In this document: one piece after another, positions 19,080 through 27,966 of the stretch
Layout: each line of letters opens with the position of its first letter
How positions within the stretch are numbered: the stretch's first letter is position 1
Assembly: GCA_016713405.1 (NCBI GenBank)
Contig: JADJPF010000013.1
Coordinates: 62,001-126,000, forward strand
DNA length: 64,000 nucleotides
Reading direction: 5' to 3'
DNA from: Blastocatellia bacterium
Lineage (GTDB): Bacteria; Acidobacteriota; Blastocatellia; Chloracidobacteriales; JADJPF01
Notes under the pieces: generated by a model
Told to the model about the DNA's origin: nothing
Databases searched by the model: none
What the model saw: the letters and a program-made list of their open reading frames with translations, nothing else
Made by a program: the position numbers and the translations under genes

Positions 19080-20048
19080 ATGAGAATAAAGATCTTTTTC
19101 CACAATAATTGTTTTGATGGTGTTGCTTCAGCAGCAACTTTTGCTGTTTTTTATCGTGAATGTATAAATTCTGATGCAGAACAAAGTTTTGAAGGTCTTG
19201 CACATAAAGCTGGTCAAATATTTGATGAATCTAGGTTTGATGGTGATGAGAATGCAATTGTAGATTTTAAGTATAGTAGTTCTCCACAGCTAACTTGGTG
19301 GTTTGACCATCATCAAAGTGCTTTTTTAACTGATTCAGACGCAGCACATTATCGCAATGACCCGGCTGGAATAAAATCTGGTAAAAAATTTGTTGATACT
19401 AATTACCGTTCTTGTACTAAATTTATTGCTGAAACTGCTTCAAGCAAATTTGGTCTAAAATCAGATTTTTTATATGAGCTTGTTCAATGGGCTGATGTTA
19501 TTGATGGTGCACTTTATCCTGATGCTAAAACTGCTGTTGAACTAGATGCCCCAGCCCTACATTTAATGCTAGTTATTGAGTCAGCACGAGATGATAAATT
19601 GCTAGCTAAAATTATACAAGATCTTCAAACTATGACACTTAGCCAAGTTGCTAGCCAAGATTATATCACTGGTATTTTTGATTACTATTATAAACGTCAC
19701 TTAAATGCAATTGGTATTATCAAAGCTGCTGCTCATTCAGAAAGAAGTGCAGTGTATTTTGATGTAAGTGAACATGATATGGAAGGATATAGTAAGTTTA
19801 TTCCTTATTATTTACATCCAGAAGCTCTTTATAGCATTGGCTTAAGTCTTAGCCCACAACGTTCTAAAGTGTCGGTTGGCTATAATCCTTGGGCAAAAGA
19901 CACGCGCCGACATAATTTAGCCTCTATTTGTGAGCGTTATGGAGGGGGTGGACATCCTGTAGTTGGAGCAATTTCTTTTAGCCCTCAAGATTTAGATTTA
20001 GCCCGTAAAGTTGCACTAGAAATTGCTGAGGAATTACGTAGCAGCTAA
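19080..20048 (+). CDS. DHH/DHHA1-family phosphoesterase
   Basis: A 322-residue protein of the DHH superfamily (RecJ, NrnA, c-di-AMP phosphodiesterases). The N-terminal motif FFHNNCFDGVASA is a variant of HxDxD, VDFKY and FDHHQ supply further metal ligands, and the C-terminal DHHA1 substrate site is GGGGHP. It lacks other domains, so it is more like NrnA-type oligoribonucleases or pAp phosphatases than RecJ. In motif I the usual first Asp is Asn (HNNCFD). The enzyme may prefer a small phosphorylated substrate, but this cannot be decided from sequence. It is monocistronic, with its own promoter element and terminator. Confidence 0.82.
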   Translation: MRIKIFFHNNCFDGVASAATFAVFYRECINSDAEQSFEGLAHKAGQIFDESRFDGDENAIVDFKYSSSPQLTWWFDHHQSAFLTDSDAAHYRNDPAGIKSGKKFVDTNYRSCTKFIAETASSKFGLKSDFLYELVQWADVIDGALYPDAKTAVELDAPALHLMLVIESARDDKLLAKIIQDLQTMTLSQVASQDYITGIFDYYYKRHLNAIGIIKAAAHSERSAVYFDVSEHDMEGYSKFIPYYLHPEALYSIGLSLSPQRSKVSVGYNPWAKDTRRHNLASICERYGGGGHPVVGAISFSPQDLDLARKVALEIAEELRSS

Positions 20049-20106
20049 ATTTTATTCATTAAATACTATGTAAACTAAGTAATATAGCAATTTTGTATTC
20101 TTAACT

Positions 20107-20246
20107 CTTAAGCCCCAGAGGGGCAAAATAACTGTAGCCTAGGGTTTCAACCCTAGAAAATAATAGTTAAGTCTCTTTAAGCCCTATAAGGGCGACATAG
20201 TCTTTTAATGCTAAGAAAATACTATGTCGCCCCGTTGGGGCTTAAG
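20107..20246. repeat. REP-like cluster of nested palindromes
   Basis: Within 140 non-coding bases there are four GC-rich palindromes: GCCCC-AGA-GGGGC (20112-20124), CTAGGGT/ACCCTAG (20139-20156), GCCCT-ATA-AGGGC (20181-20193) and GCCCC-GTT-GGGGC (20229-20241). A further pair, GGGCGACATAGT (20191-20202) and ACTATGTCGCCC (20221-20232), matches over 12 bp. The whole element is bounded by CTTAAGCCCC (20107-20116) and GGGGCTTAAG (20237-20246), a perfect 10-bp terminal inverted repeat. The GC content contrasts sharply with the flanks. This looks like a REP/MITE-type dispersed element. No transposase ORF is inside. Confidence 0.75.
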
Positions 20247-20312
20247 ATTAAAATATCAGAATATTTAGTTTACAGTGTATTAAATAAAAAGTTATTAAAA
20301 ACATAATGTAAA

Positions 20313-20341
20313 TGCGGGCCTAATGCCCGCAAAGCTTTTTA
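20313..20341 (+). terminator. Terminator upstream of the second epimerase gene
   Basis: TGCGGGC (20313-20319) pairs with GCCCGCA (20325-20331) around a 5-nt loop, followed by AAGCTTTTT. It probably ends the DHH transcript, with the REP-like element lying between. Confidence 0.7.
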
Positions 20342-20378
20342 TTAGAGCTATTTATAATAGTAATTGTTGGGAGAAAAT

Positions 20379-21308
20379 ATGAAAGTATTGGTTACTGGAG
20401 GAGCAGGATTTATTGCTTCTCATATTGTAGATGCTTATCTAACATCAGGTCATAAAGTTGTAATAGTAGATAATCTTACTACAGGACAAGAAATAAATAT
20501 TAATCCTAAAGCACAGTTTTATAAATTAGATATTCGTGACCAAGAATTGCTAGAAATTATACGTAAAGAAAAAATTGAAGTTGTAAGCCATCAAGCTGCA
20601 CAAGTAGATATTCGTCGCTCAGTCCTTGATCCTGTATATGATGCTAGTGTAAATATCTTAGGTAGTATTAATTTACTAGAAGCTTGTGTTAAAACAGGAG
20701 TAAAACATTTTATTTTTGCTTCAACAGGAGGTGCAATTTATGGCGAGCAAAGCTATTTTCCTGCTGATGAAACACATCCACTTAACCCAATGTCACCTTA
20801 TGGAATTACTAAATTAACCTTAGAAAAATATTTATCTTACTATAGCAATACCTATAATCTTACCTATACAGCATTACGATATGGAAATGTCTATGGCCCA
20901 CGTCAAAATCCAAAAGGGGAAGCCGGAGTAGTAGCAATTTTTTGTGAGCAAATGCTTGCAGGAAAAACACCTATAATAAATGGTAATGGAAAGCAAACCC
21001 GCGATTATATTTATGTTGGGGATGTGGTAAAAGCTAATTTGCTAGCTTTAGAAAACTACCAAACTGTATTTAATCAAGCTTTTAATATTGGTACAGGGAT
21101 AGAAACAGATGTGATTGATATTTTTAAGACCCTACAAGATGAACTTAAAACGGATTATGAGCAAACCCATGCAGCCGCTAAAGCAGGAGAGCAACGGCGA
21201 AGTGTCTTAAATATCAACAAAGCAAAAGAAAAACTTGGTTGGCAACCAACAGTTGACCTAAAAATAGGGTTTCATAAAACAGTAAAATTTTATCAAGAAA
21301 AATTATAA
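20379..21308 (+). CDS. NAD-dependent epimerase/dehydratase (UDP-glucose 4-epimerase-like)
   Basis: An extended SDR acting on nucleotide sugars. It has the Rossmann motif GGAGFIASH, VVSHQAAQVDIRRS, FASTGGAIYGE, the active-site YGITK, ALRYGNVYGPRQNP, and RDYIYVGDVVKAN. This pattern is that of GalE-type UDP-glucose or UDP-GlcNAc 4-epimerases. The TGG/GAI variation at the catalytic Ser/Thr is within the family range. The start ATG 20379 is preferred because GGGAG lies 5 nt upstream; an upstream TTG at 20364 is in frame but lacks a site. It ends overlapping the convergent peptidase gene by 6 bp. Confidence 0.88.
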   Translation: MKVLVTGGAGFIASHIVDAYLTSGHKVVIVDNLTTGQEININPKAQFYKLDIRDQELLEIIRKEKIEVVSHQAAQVDIRRSVLDPVYDASVNILGSINLLEACVKTGVKHFIFASTGGAIYGEQSYFPADETHPLNPMSPYGITKLTLEKYLSYYSNTYNLTYTALRYGNVYGPRQNPKGEAGVVAIFCEQMLAGKTPIINGNGKQTRDYIYVGDVVKANLLALENYQTVFNQAFNIGTGIETDVIDIFKTLQDELKTDYEQTHAAAKAGEQRRSVLNINKAKEKLGWQPTVDLKIGFHKTVKFYQEKL

Positions 21309-21943
21309 GTCTCTTTTAAGTAAATAAGTTGTGTGTGGAAGTACAGCTTGAAAAATATGTTCTGGGGCTGTGTTTTTTTCGTGGGTATCAGGCGCAAAAT
21401 CATAGTTAATTTTATGATAAAGATGTTGAACAAATGCTGAACAATAAAGCGAGCGGTCTTTTTGAAAAAGGTTGGGCCGTCTTCTTAACCTACGACTAGG
21501 TAAAGCTACTAGAGTTCCTAAAAGCTCTCTTAAAGAATATTTCCATTGTTGGGCAATAAGGTCTAGCCCTGCTTTAATAATGGTTTCAACTTGTTCTTGT
21601 GTTAACTTAAAGTCAAGTATTGCAAGAATTGGATAAGTTTTCTCATCAAAATATTTATCAATTCGGTTTTCCTGAACGCCAAAACGAACATTACGCCCTG
21701 CAATATCTACATCAGATTCCATCAACCATTGTTGATTATCTAAACGAGTTCCTTGTAATAAAAAGCGTGTGACCATTGGCTATCAAGCTTATTAGGATTA
21801 ACTGCTCGTTGAGCGCGTTTAATACCAACATCAAAAAAATGTGATGCTCCAACCAGCCCGACTCTACCAGCTAGGGAATAAGTTTTTAAGAAATCCTGAT
21901 TAGTTACATTATTTATTACTACTAACTTATTTAATTCATTCAT
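21303..21943 (-). CDS. Putative papain-like (YiiX/NlpC-type) cysteine hydrolase (apparent frameshift)
   Basis: The two reading frames join into a protein of about 212 residues when one base is added to the A5 run at 21760-21764 (plus strand), restoring SQWSHAFLLQGTRLDN. The order fits the circularly permuted NlpC/P60 fold (YiiX, LRAT-like): an early strand with VGLVGASHFFDV, a His in QWSHAF, a strand SDVDIAGR, and a later helix-capping Cys in SLYCSAFVQHLY. Such enzymes act on amide bonds in peptides, lipids or cell-wall material. The catalytic Cys-His assignment is inferred. There is no signal peptide. It is the last gene in a minus-strand run with the Nudix and MBL genes. Confidence 0.6.
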
Positions 21944-21949
21944 AAATTT

Positions 21950-22567
21950 TTACAAATTTTTATCTAAGTATTCTTTAGCTGCGTAAATTCCAATAATGGT
22001 TTTAGCATCGCAGATTTCTCCCTTAGCAATCATATTAAGAGCTTCATTAATGGGAAAAAACTTAACTTTAGTTACTACTTCGCCAATGTCGGCTATAGCT
22101 TTTTTAGGGCTAAGGTCAAAGGCTAGAAATAAATAAACCAGTCCGTCAGATGTGCCGGGCATAACATAAAAACGTTTTACTAGCTCAAATCTTGTCGCGC
22201 TATAACCTGCTTCTTCGTTTAATTCGCGTTCTGCGGCAAGCCTTGGCAGTTCTTTAGCAATAACTTGTTTATCTTTTAGTTCTCCCTGTAAAGTACCTGT
22301 AGGAATTTCCCACATTTCAGTTTTTGCTGTATAGCGAAATTGTTCTATTAAAAGAACTTCCCGTTGTTCATTAATTGCCATTACTGCTGCTACTCCAGGA
22401 TGGCGAAGTATTGAACGGGAAAAAGTTGTATTTGTTTGCTGGTCGCAGATTTGTTCTTTAGTTATAAGCCAACGTAGTTCATCTGCACGAGTTTCTTGGT
22501 AAATAATTTCTGTGTTTATCCACTTAAAGCGATTATCCATAAATTTTTTATCTATAGCCCATTGCAC
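21950..22567 (-). CDS. Nudix hydrolase (ADP-sugar pyrophosphatase-like)
   Basis: A 205-residue Nudix hydrolase of the ADP-ribose pyrophosphatase type. The N-terminal SRSILRHPGVAAVMAIN and the IEQFRYTAKTEMWEIPTG block before the Nudix box are typical of NudF-like enzymes. The box has an unusual spacing: a loop (ELKDKQVIAKELPRL) sits between the leading Gly and the catalytic RELNEEAGY helix. The metal-binding Glu residues of the helix are kept. The start is uncertain: ATG 22567 overlaps the upstream MBL gene by 20 nt, while ATG 22540 would avoid overlap. It probably forms an operon with the MBL and peptidase genes. Confidence 0.85.
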   Translation of the reverse strand: MQWAIDKKFMDNRFKWINTEIIYQETRADELRWLITKEQICDQQTNTTFSRSILRHPGVAAVMAINEQREVLLIEQFRYTAKTEMWEIPTGTLQGELKDKQVIAKELPRLAAERELNEEAGYSATRFELVKRFYVMPGTSDGLVYLFLAFDLSPKKAIADIGEVVTKVKFFPINEALNMIAKGEICDAKTIIGIYAAKEYLDKNL

Positions 22568-23231
22568 CTAAAAAGTCTTCTAGTCGTTGAAAACGCAGGT
22601 AAGGGTTATGTTTTTTTTCTTTTCCCATTGTAGAAGTTTTGCCGCCATAATTATGACCAGGCAAAAGTAAAGTATCATCGGGTAGTTTTTGTAGTTTAGT
22701 AGTCAAACTATAATACATTTCTTCTGGATCACTGCCAGGTAAATCTACTCGCCCACAACCATTAATAAATAACGTATCTCCAGAAATTAGCCGGTTTTCT
22801 ACTAAAAAACACTGTGACCCAGGCGTATGACCAGGAGTATGTAAAAATTGTACGTCAATATTACCTAGTGAAGTTTTATCGCCGCCGGAAATTTGTACCA
22901 TATCCGAGTCTGATAAGCCTAAAAGATTTTTTAGAAAAGGTGCTTCTGACTTTTGGACATAGATTTTTACAGGGTGTTTTTCTAGCAGTTCACTTAATCC
23001 TTCAATAGGAAAACCAAGCATATCTCCACCAATATGATCTGGATGAAAATGTGTAACAAATGCTTTAGTAATTTTCATATCATCAGCTTGGGCAGCTTTT
23101 AGAATTGCGTCAATATCCCAAGCTGCATCAACAACAGCAGCTTCACGGCTTTCTTTATCGCCAATTAGATAGACAAAGTTTTGCATCGGGCCTATTTCTA
23201 GCTGTTTTAGATAAATAGTATCTTCGTTCAC
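22548..23231 (-). CDS. MBL-fold metallohydrolase (glyoxalase II-like)
   Basis: A 227-residue metallo-beta-lactamase fold hydrolase. The metal site is THFHPDHIGGD (HxHxDH), with a further His in TPGHTPGS, the bridging Asp in SGDTLF, and the last His in PGHNYGG. This pattern is that of glyoxalase II and persulfide dioxygenase-type enzymes. The C-terminal LRFQRLEDFLGAMGYR is shorter than the glyoxalase II substrate domain, so the substrate is open. It is first in the minus-strand run with the Nudix gene, and the two reading frames overlap slightly. Confidence 0.88.
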   Translation of the reverse strand: MNEDTIYLKQLEIGPMQNFVYLIGDKESREAAVVDAAWDIDAILKAAQADDMKITKAFVTHFHPDHIGGDMLGFPIEGLSELLEKHPVKIYVQKSEAPFLKNLLGLSDSDMVQISGGDKTSLGNIDVQFLHTPGHTPGSQCFLVENRLISGDTLFINGCGRVDLPGSDPEEMYYSLTTKLQKLPDDTLLLPGHNYGGKTSTMGKEKKHNPYLRFQRLEDFLGAMGYR

Positions 23232-23428
23232 TTTTACCTCGTTAGATTTTGTAAAAATTAAGTTGCTAATGGTCTAAAAAAGTAAGTGTAGGGGAAAAAA
23301 ACTCTATTAGCAACTAAGCTTTGAGTTAAGCAAACTAATTGTATTTAGAATAGTTTAGCAACTATTTTTTTACCTTTATTGGCAAAACTTAGTATTTTTG
23401 AGAAAGGCTTGTTACAAAATATTTCATT

Positions 23429-23441
23429 GCTTTGCTAAAAT
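23429..23441 (+). promoter_or_regulatory. Extended -10 promoter element for the YCF48-like gene
   Basis: GCTTTGCTAAAAT contains an extended -10 (TGCTAAAAT) 43 nt before the start codon, identical to the 13-mer at 18989-19001. TTACAA at 23412-23417 is a weak -35 candidate. The rest of 23232-23428 is AT-rich spacer with no ORF. Confidence 0.45.
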
Positions 23442-23483
23442 CTTAAATCAATTTAGCCTTATAAATTTACTTGAGGAATTAAA

Positions 23484-24542
23484 ATGCGTAAATACTTAGC
23501 TATTTTACTATTAGGAATAATATTAGTTTTAGGAGCTTGTAAAGATAGTAAGCCTACAGGGGCTTGGGTAGCCGTTGACACAGGAACAATAAACACATTT
23601 TTTGAGCTAAATTTTGTTAATGGGCAAACTGCCTGGATAACAGGTTGGTTTGAGCAAGGCCCAAAAGAAACAGAAGGTTGGCAAATACTGCAAACATATG
23701 ATGGTGGAAAAACTTGGACACCAATGACCAATCAAACAGAGCAAAAAATTAAGTATGTATATTTTGTTAATGAAAAATCTGGTTGGGCAATAAATTTGAC
23801 TCAAGATATTCTTGCAACTAATGATGGTGGCACAACCTGGGAGCTAATTAGACCAGCAGGTAAGGTTAAAATCAAATATAACTATAATAACCCTGGAGCC
23901 GCTACAGAAATGCCAGACCCTATAAACAAGCTTAAATTCTTAAATGAAAAAGTAGGCTGGGCCTGGGGCGGTGGTAAAAAAGATAGTGCTGTAGAGCAAG
24001 AAGGCGTTTTTATTCGCACGGTTGATGGTGGAAAAAACTGGCAGAAAATCGAATATCCTTTTGAGGGCGAAGTTAAGGCTATGTTTTTTCTAAATGAAAA
24101 AATAGGTTGGGCATCAAACAATAAATCTGGCTTATTTAAAACTGATGATGGTGGGCAAACTTGGATAAAACAAGCTGATGATGTAACAAGACCTTTTATT
24201 AATGGAATTGCTTTTGCCAATGAAAAAGTTGGTAGCATTGTTGGTGATAGCTATATTGGTGTGACTGATAATGGGGGACAAACTTGGAAAAAAGTAAAAC
24301 TTCAAGGTCTTTATCTTAATGATGTTTATTGGGTAAATGAAAAAGTTGCTTGGGCAGTAGGTGATAAAGGTAAAGTAATGTACACGGAAAACAGCGGTCA
24401 AAAATGGGAAGCTGTTGCTTCAGATTTACTTGAACCAGAATATGCAAATATTACTAAAATAAGATTTTTTGATGCTAATTCAGGTTGGGCCTATGGAAAT
24501 AATGGGTTATTGCTTCACTATGAAGTAAAAACTAGTAAGTAA
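23484..24542 (+). CDS. YCF48/BNR-repeat lipoprotein
   Basis: A 352-residue predicted lipoprotein with a lipobox (LGAC, Cys19). It then has at least five repeats of the YCF48/BNR kind: motifs like DGGKTW, DGGTTW, DGGKNW, DGGQTW and NGGQTW alternate with VNEKSGWAI, LNEKVGWAW and LNEKIGWAS. This predicts a beta-propeller outside the cytoplasm. Plant and cyanobacterial YCF48 assembles photosystem II, but in non-photosynthetic bacteria these proteins are of unknown function, often surface or assembly-related. RBS GAGGAAT is upstream. It is followed after about 50 nt by the DUF3142 gene. Confidence 0.82.
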   Translation: MRKYLAILLLGIILVLGACKDSKPTGAWVAVDTGTINTFFELNFVNGQTAWITGWFEQGPKETEGWQILQTYDGGKTWTPMTNQTEQKIKYVYFVNEKSGWAINLTQDILATNDGGTTWELIRPAGKVKIKYNYNNPGAATEMPDPINKLKFLNEKVGWAWGGGKKDSAVEQEGVFIRTVDGGKNWQKIEYPFEGEVKAMFFLNEKIGWASNNKSGLFKTDDGGQTWIKQADDVTRPFINGIAFANEKVGSIVGDSYIGVTDNGGQTWKKVKLQGLYLNDVYWVNEKVAWAVGDKGKVMYTENSGQKWEAVASDLLEPEYANITKIRFFDANSGWAYGNNGLLLHYEVKTSK

Positions 24543-24590
24543 ATAATTTGGTTAACCTAAATTAATATTTAAAAGATCACAAATTTTATT

Positions 24591-25372
24591 ATGCAAAAAC
24601 TAAGAAAATAGTCTTGGTGGCTATAGTTTTATCAATATTAAGTATTATTTATTTATTAATTTGGGATTTTATTCAGCGGTCAAATACTGATAGGTTGCCT
24701 AAAATCATGCTTTGGGCTTGGGAACGCTCAGAGAATTTAATGTTTATTGATAGTAAATCTACAGGAGTAGCTTTTTTGGCAAAGACTATTTTGTTAAAAG
24801 AAGATAAAGTAGATATTCGTCCTCGTCTACAACCTCTAGCAGTTGCTCCAAATACAGTTTTAGTTGCTGTAGTAAGAATAGAAACAAGCTTACAACAACC
24901 TCCAGAATTATCAGAAGAACAATTAAGACAAACTATAAAAGCAATAAAATCTGTTACTAAGCTAAATATTATAGGCCTACAAATAGATTTTGATGCTAAA
25001 TTGTCAGAAAGAAAATTTTACAAAGAATTGCTAGAAAAATTACGCAGGGAATTACCCAAAAATTACTTACTTTCTATAACAGCTTTAGCTTCTTGGGCAA
25101 TGTATGATAATTGGATAGCAGATTTGCCAGTTGATGAAGTTGTCCCTATGCTATTTAGTTTAGGCGTTGAAAAACAACAACTTTTAAGCTATCTAGCAGC
25201 TAAAAAAGATTTTAGGACAAAAAATACTCAAACTAGCATTGGCATTTCAACAGGGGAAGATTTACCTTGGCTACCAGCAAAAAGAAGAATTTATATTTTT
25301 GCAAATCAATCTTGGTCAAAAGAATTATTAGAAGATGTTTTACAAAAGGTGGAAAAATGGCAAACAAAATAA
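24591..25372 (+). CDS. DUF3142-type protein with N-terminal membrane anchor (start affected by frameshift)
   Basis: A roughly 260-residue protein with a hydrophobic N-terminus (VAIVLSILSIIYLLIWD) followed by a domain like DUF3142: MLWAWERSENLMF, VAFLAKTILL, RPRLQPLAV, VVRIETSLQQ, and IIGLQIDFDAKLSERKFY. The last resembles the strand-4 Asp of a TIM-barrel glycoside hydrolase fold. The open frame begins with TTG at 24614. The ATG at 24591 reads MQKLRK then stops, but one extra A in the 24605-24608 run gives MQKLRKIVLVAIVL, a better signal anchor, so I extend it there. It overlaps the next gene by 16 nt. Confidence 0.6.
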
Positions 25373-27766
25373 CTCAAAGAAGGATAATTTTATTAATAAC
25401 TTTAATAGTAACAATATTTTACTTTAGCCCAACTTTGTTTAGTTGCGGGCCATATTTTAGAAACGCCATATTTAGTTATTCAGCGCATCCCGACTTACCT
25501 TTAGATGGTTTTGCTCGCGGAGAAATAGGTATATTAAAACCAGAATATGCTCGTTCTTATTTAGTTGTTGCTTATCGTTACTTAAATAATGAAAAGCTTA
25601 GTCCAAAAGAGCAAGAAGCCGCTTTAAGCTTATGGTACAAGCGTTTAGGCCCTACTGTACTTAGTCCAGAAAGCAAAAAACAACTTGGGTTTGATAGTAA
25701 TCCAAATATTGATAGCGAAGATAGCCAGCCTACAGACGATGTAGGTTTAACTAATTGGTTGATGGCTAGAAAGTTAGTCTTACCTTCAGAAGAAGACAAA
25801 TATTTAGGGGTAAACAAAGATATTTCTACAGACAATTATTTTATTGGTTATGTAAATTGTTATGACGATGCGTTTAACACAGCAGCCAACACCTTAAAAG
25901 AAAAAGTAAAAAACCTTGGTGCAACAAATCCAGAAGTAAAAGAATGGCTAGCCGCGCAAGACCAGGTTTTTACTAACTGTTCTGAAACTACGCCAATGAT
26001 TCCTACACCAGCGAAGGCAAATAGCAGCCCACAAGCTAAAGCTGATCGTGCTTATCAAATAGCAGCAGCAAAGTTTTATAGTGGTCAGTTTGATGAAGCA
26101 GCAAATTTATTTCGTGCAATTAGCCAAGATAAAACTTCTTCTTGGCAAAAAGTAGCACCTCTTTTAGTTGCTAGATGCCAAGTTCGTAAAGCTATGCTGA
26201 GTTTGCCAGTAGATAAAAGCACACCTTTACAAGGCTATTTTGACCGTAGTGTTTTGCTTCAAGCTCAAAAGAATTAAAGGAAGTGTTAAAAACTGCTGAA
26301 TTAAAAGATTATCATTCTTCAGCAAATAGATTATTAAGATATGCTGATTTTCGTTTAGAGCCAGGCAAGAAATTAACAGAGTTTGCTAATCAGCTAACTA
26401 AAGCAAATGCTCAAGAATTTGGACAAGATTTAGATGATTATACTAACTTGTTAGATAAATTAGCCGATGATCCTTATGCTTTTGAACTTCCTAAAAGCAA
26501 AATTGTCAATAAATTACCAGAAGTTTTAGGTAAACAAGATTTAACCGATTGGCTACTTAATTTTCAGTTAAATGATGAAAAGGCTTTAAACTACGCCTTA
26601 GAAAAATGGTCTGAAAAGAAAGCCTTGCCTTGGCTAGTTTCAATTATAACTAAAATAGATGGCAAGCATCAAAAAGTGTCTCAAATACTAGATGCAGCAC
26701 AAAAAGTAGATGCTAATTCTCCAGCTTTTGCTTCTGTAGCTTTTCATAAAGTCCGACTTTTAATTGAGATGGAAAAAAGAGCAGAAGCTAGCACAGAGTT
26801 AGATAAAGTTTTAACTAAAGATTGGCCGACTTCTACTAAAAATAGTTTCTATTCTCAAAAATGCTACTTGCTAATAATTTAGAAGAATTTCTTAAATATT
26901 CTCAAAGAACTGCTGCTGGGCAAGGTTATTTTTATGATGATAGAGAAATTCCAGAAGATGAAGAAAGCGTTGATGAAAATGGAAAACCTTTACCTAAAAA
27001 AGATAATGTAGTTTTGTTTGATGAAGATTCAACAAAGATAATAAATAAGCGTTTTTCTTTGGCAATGATGAATCAAGCAGCCTCAAACAAATCTTTGGCT
27101 AAAAATCTGCGTAATCGCTTAGTTGTTGCTACTTGGGTAAGAGCATTGTTACTAGATAATGAGGAAATTGGTAGAAATGCAGCTAATGAACTAATAAAAA
27201 TCTACCCAGAAATGAAAGAAGACTTAAACTCATATCTTAAAGCAATTAGTCCAGCAGCAAGAAAATTTGCTGGTCTTTTTGCTGTGCTTAAATATCCTGC
27301 TTTGCGTCCAGTTGTTGATGCTAATGTAGAGAGAGAAACTAATTTTAGTGAAATAGATAGTTTTCGTGACAATTGGTGGTGTTCTTTTGATCCTCAAGAA
27401 GCGGCTGACTCGGTTTATTCTCGTGTATTACGTGATGTAGAAGGCAATATTAAAGAAGAAAAAATACTATTACCAAATTTTCTTGATAAAACTTTGCTTA
27501 CTCAAGCTGAAACAGAATATAAAAAACTAGCAACTTTAGGAACAGCACCAAACTATTTATGTAATGAAGTAATTAATTGGGCTAAAGCTAACCTTTCTGA
27601 CCCAAGAGTTCCGCAAGCTTTACACTTAGCTGTTAGGTCAACTCGCTATGGATGTATAGATAAAAAGACTTTAGCTGCTTCTAAATCAGCTTTTCAAGTC
27701 TTAAAGAAGAATTTTCCTAATAGCGAATGGTCAAAGAAAACACCGTATTTTTTTGGCGAGCAGTAA
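25357..27766 (+). CDS. Large helical-repeat lipoprotein of unknown function (two apparent frameshifts)
   Basis: I do not recognise the family. The ATG at 25357 overlaps the upstream gene's end. It starts a hydrophobic stretch (IILLITLIVTIFYFS) ending near a Cys in LFSCGPYF that could be a lipobox. Frame breaks lie in the A4 run at 26267-26270 and the A5 run at 26857-26861. One extra A in each restores AQKELKEVLKTAEL and SQKMLLANNLEEFLK, giving a protein of about 803 residues. Middle segments such as AYQIAAAKFYSGQFDEAANLFRAI look TPR-like. The C-terminus is helical, with several Cys residues. It probably acts in the periplasm with the preceding DUF3142 protein. Confidence 0.6.
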
Positions 27767-27847
27767 GAAAAAGTTGCATCAAATTTTCTGAGTTTTTGAA
27801 AAGTTAGTTTTTCGCTACATCTGTTCCTAATCTCGGGCCTGCTAGCA

Positions 27848-27853
27848 TATAAT
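27848..27853 (+). promoter_or_regulatory. Candidate -10 box upstream of aceE
   Basis: TATAAT at 27848-27853 lies in the 200-bp gap before aceE, which leaves a leader of about 110 nt. The best -35 at the proper distance (TTCCTA) is poor. This is a single hexamer match in AT-rich DNA, so support is limited. Confidence 0.3.
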
Positions 27854-27966
27854 TTCGTGCATTGTCCGTTGTTTTTGGGAGAAAACAGGCAATTTTAGCT
27901 GTTAGTAGCTAAAAACAAAAACTTATTTTGCCCTATAAAAATTAGTTCACAATGGAGTAAAAATTT

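Noticed and set aside
25267..25356. N-terminal extension of the helical-repeat lipoprotein from an upstream ATG
   Set aside because: It would lie wholly inside the DUF3142 gene; ATG 25357 precedes a plausible export signal.
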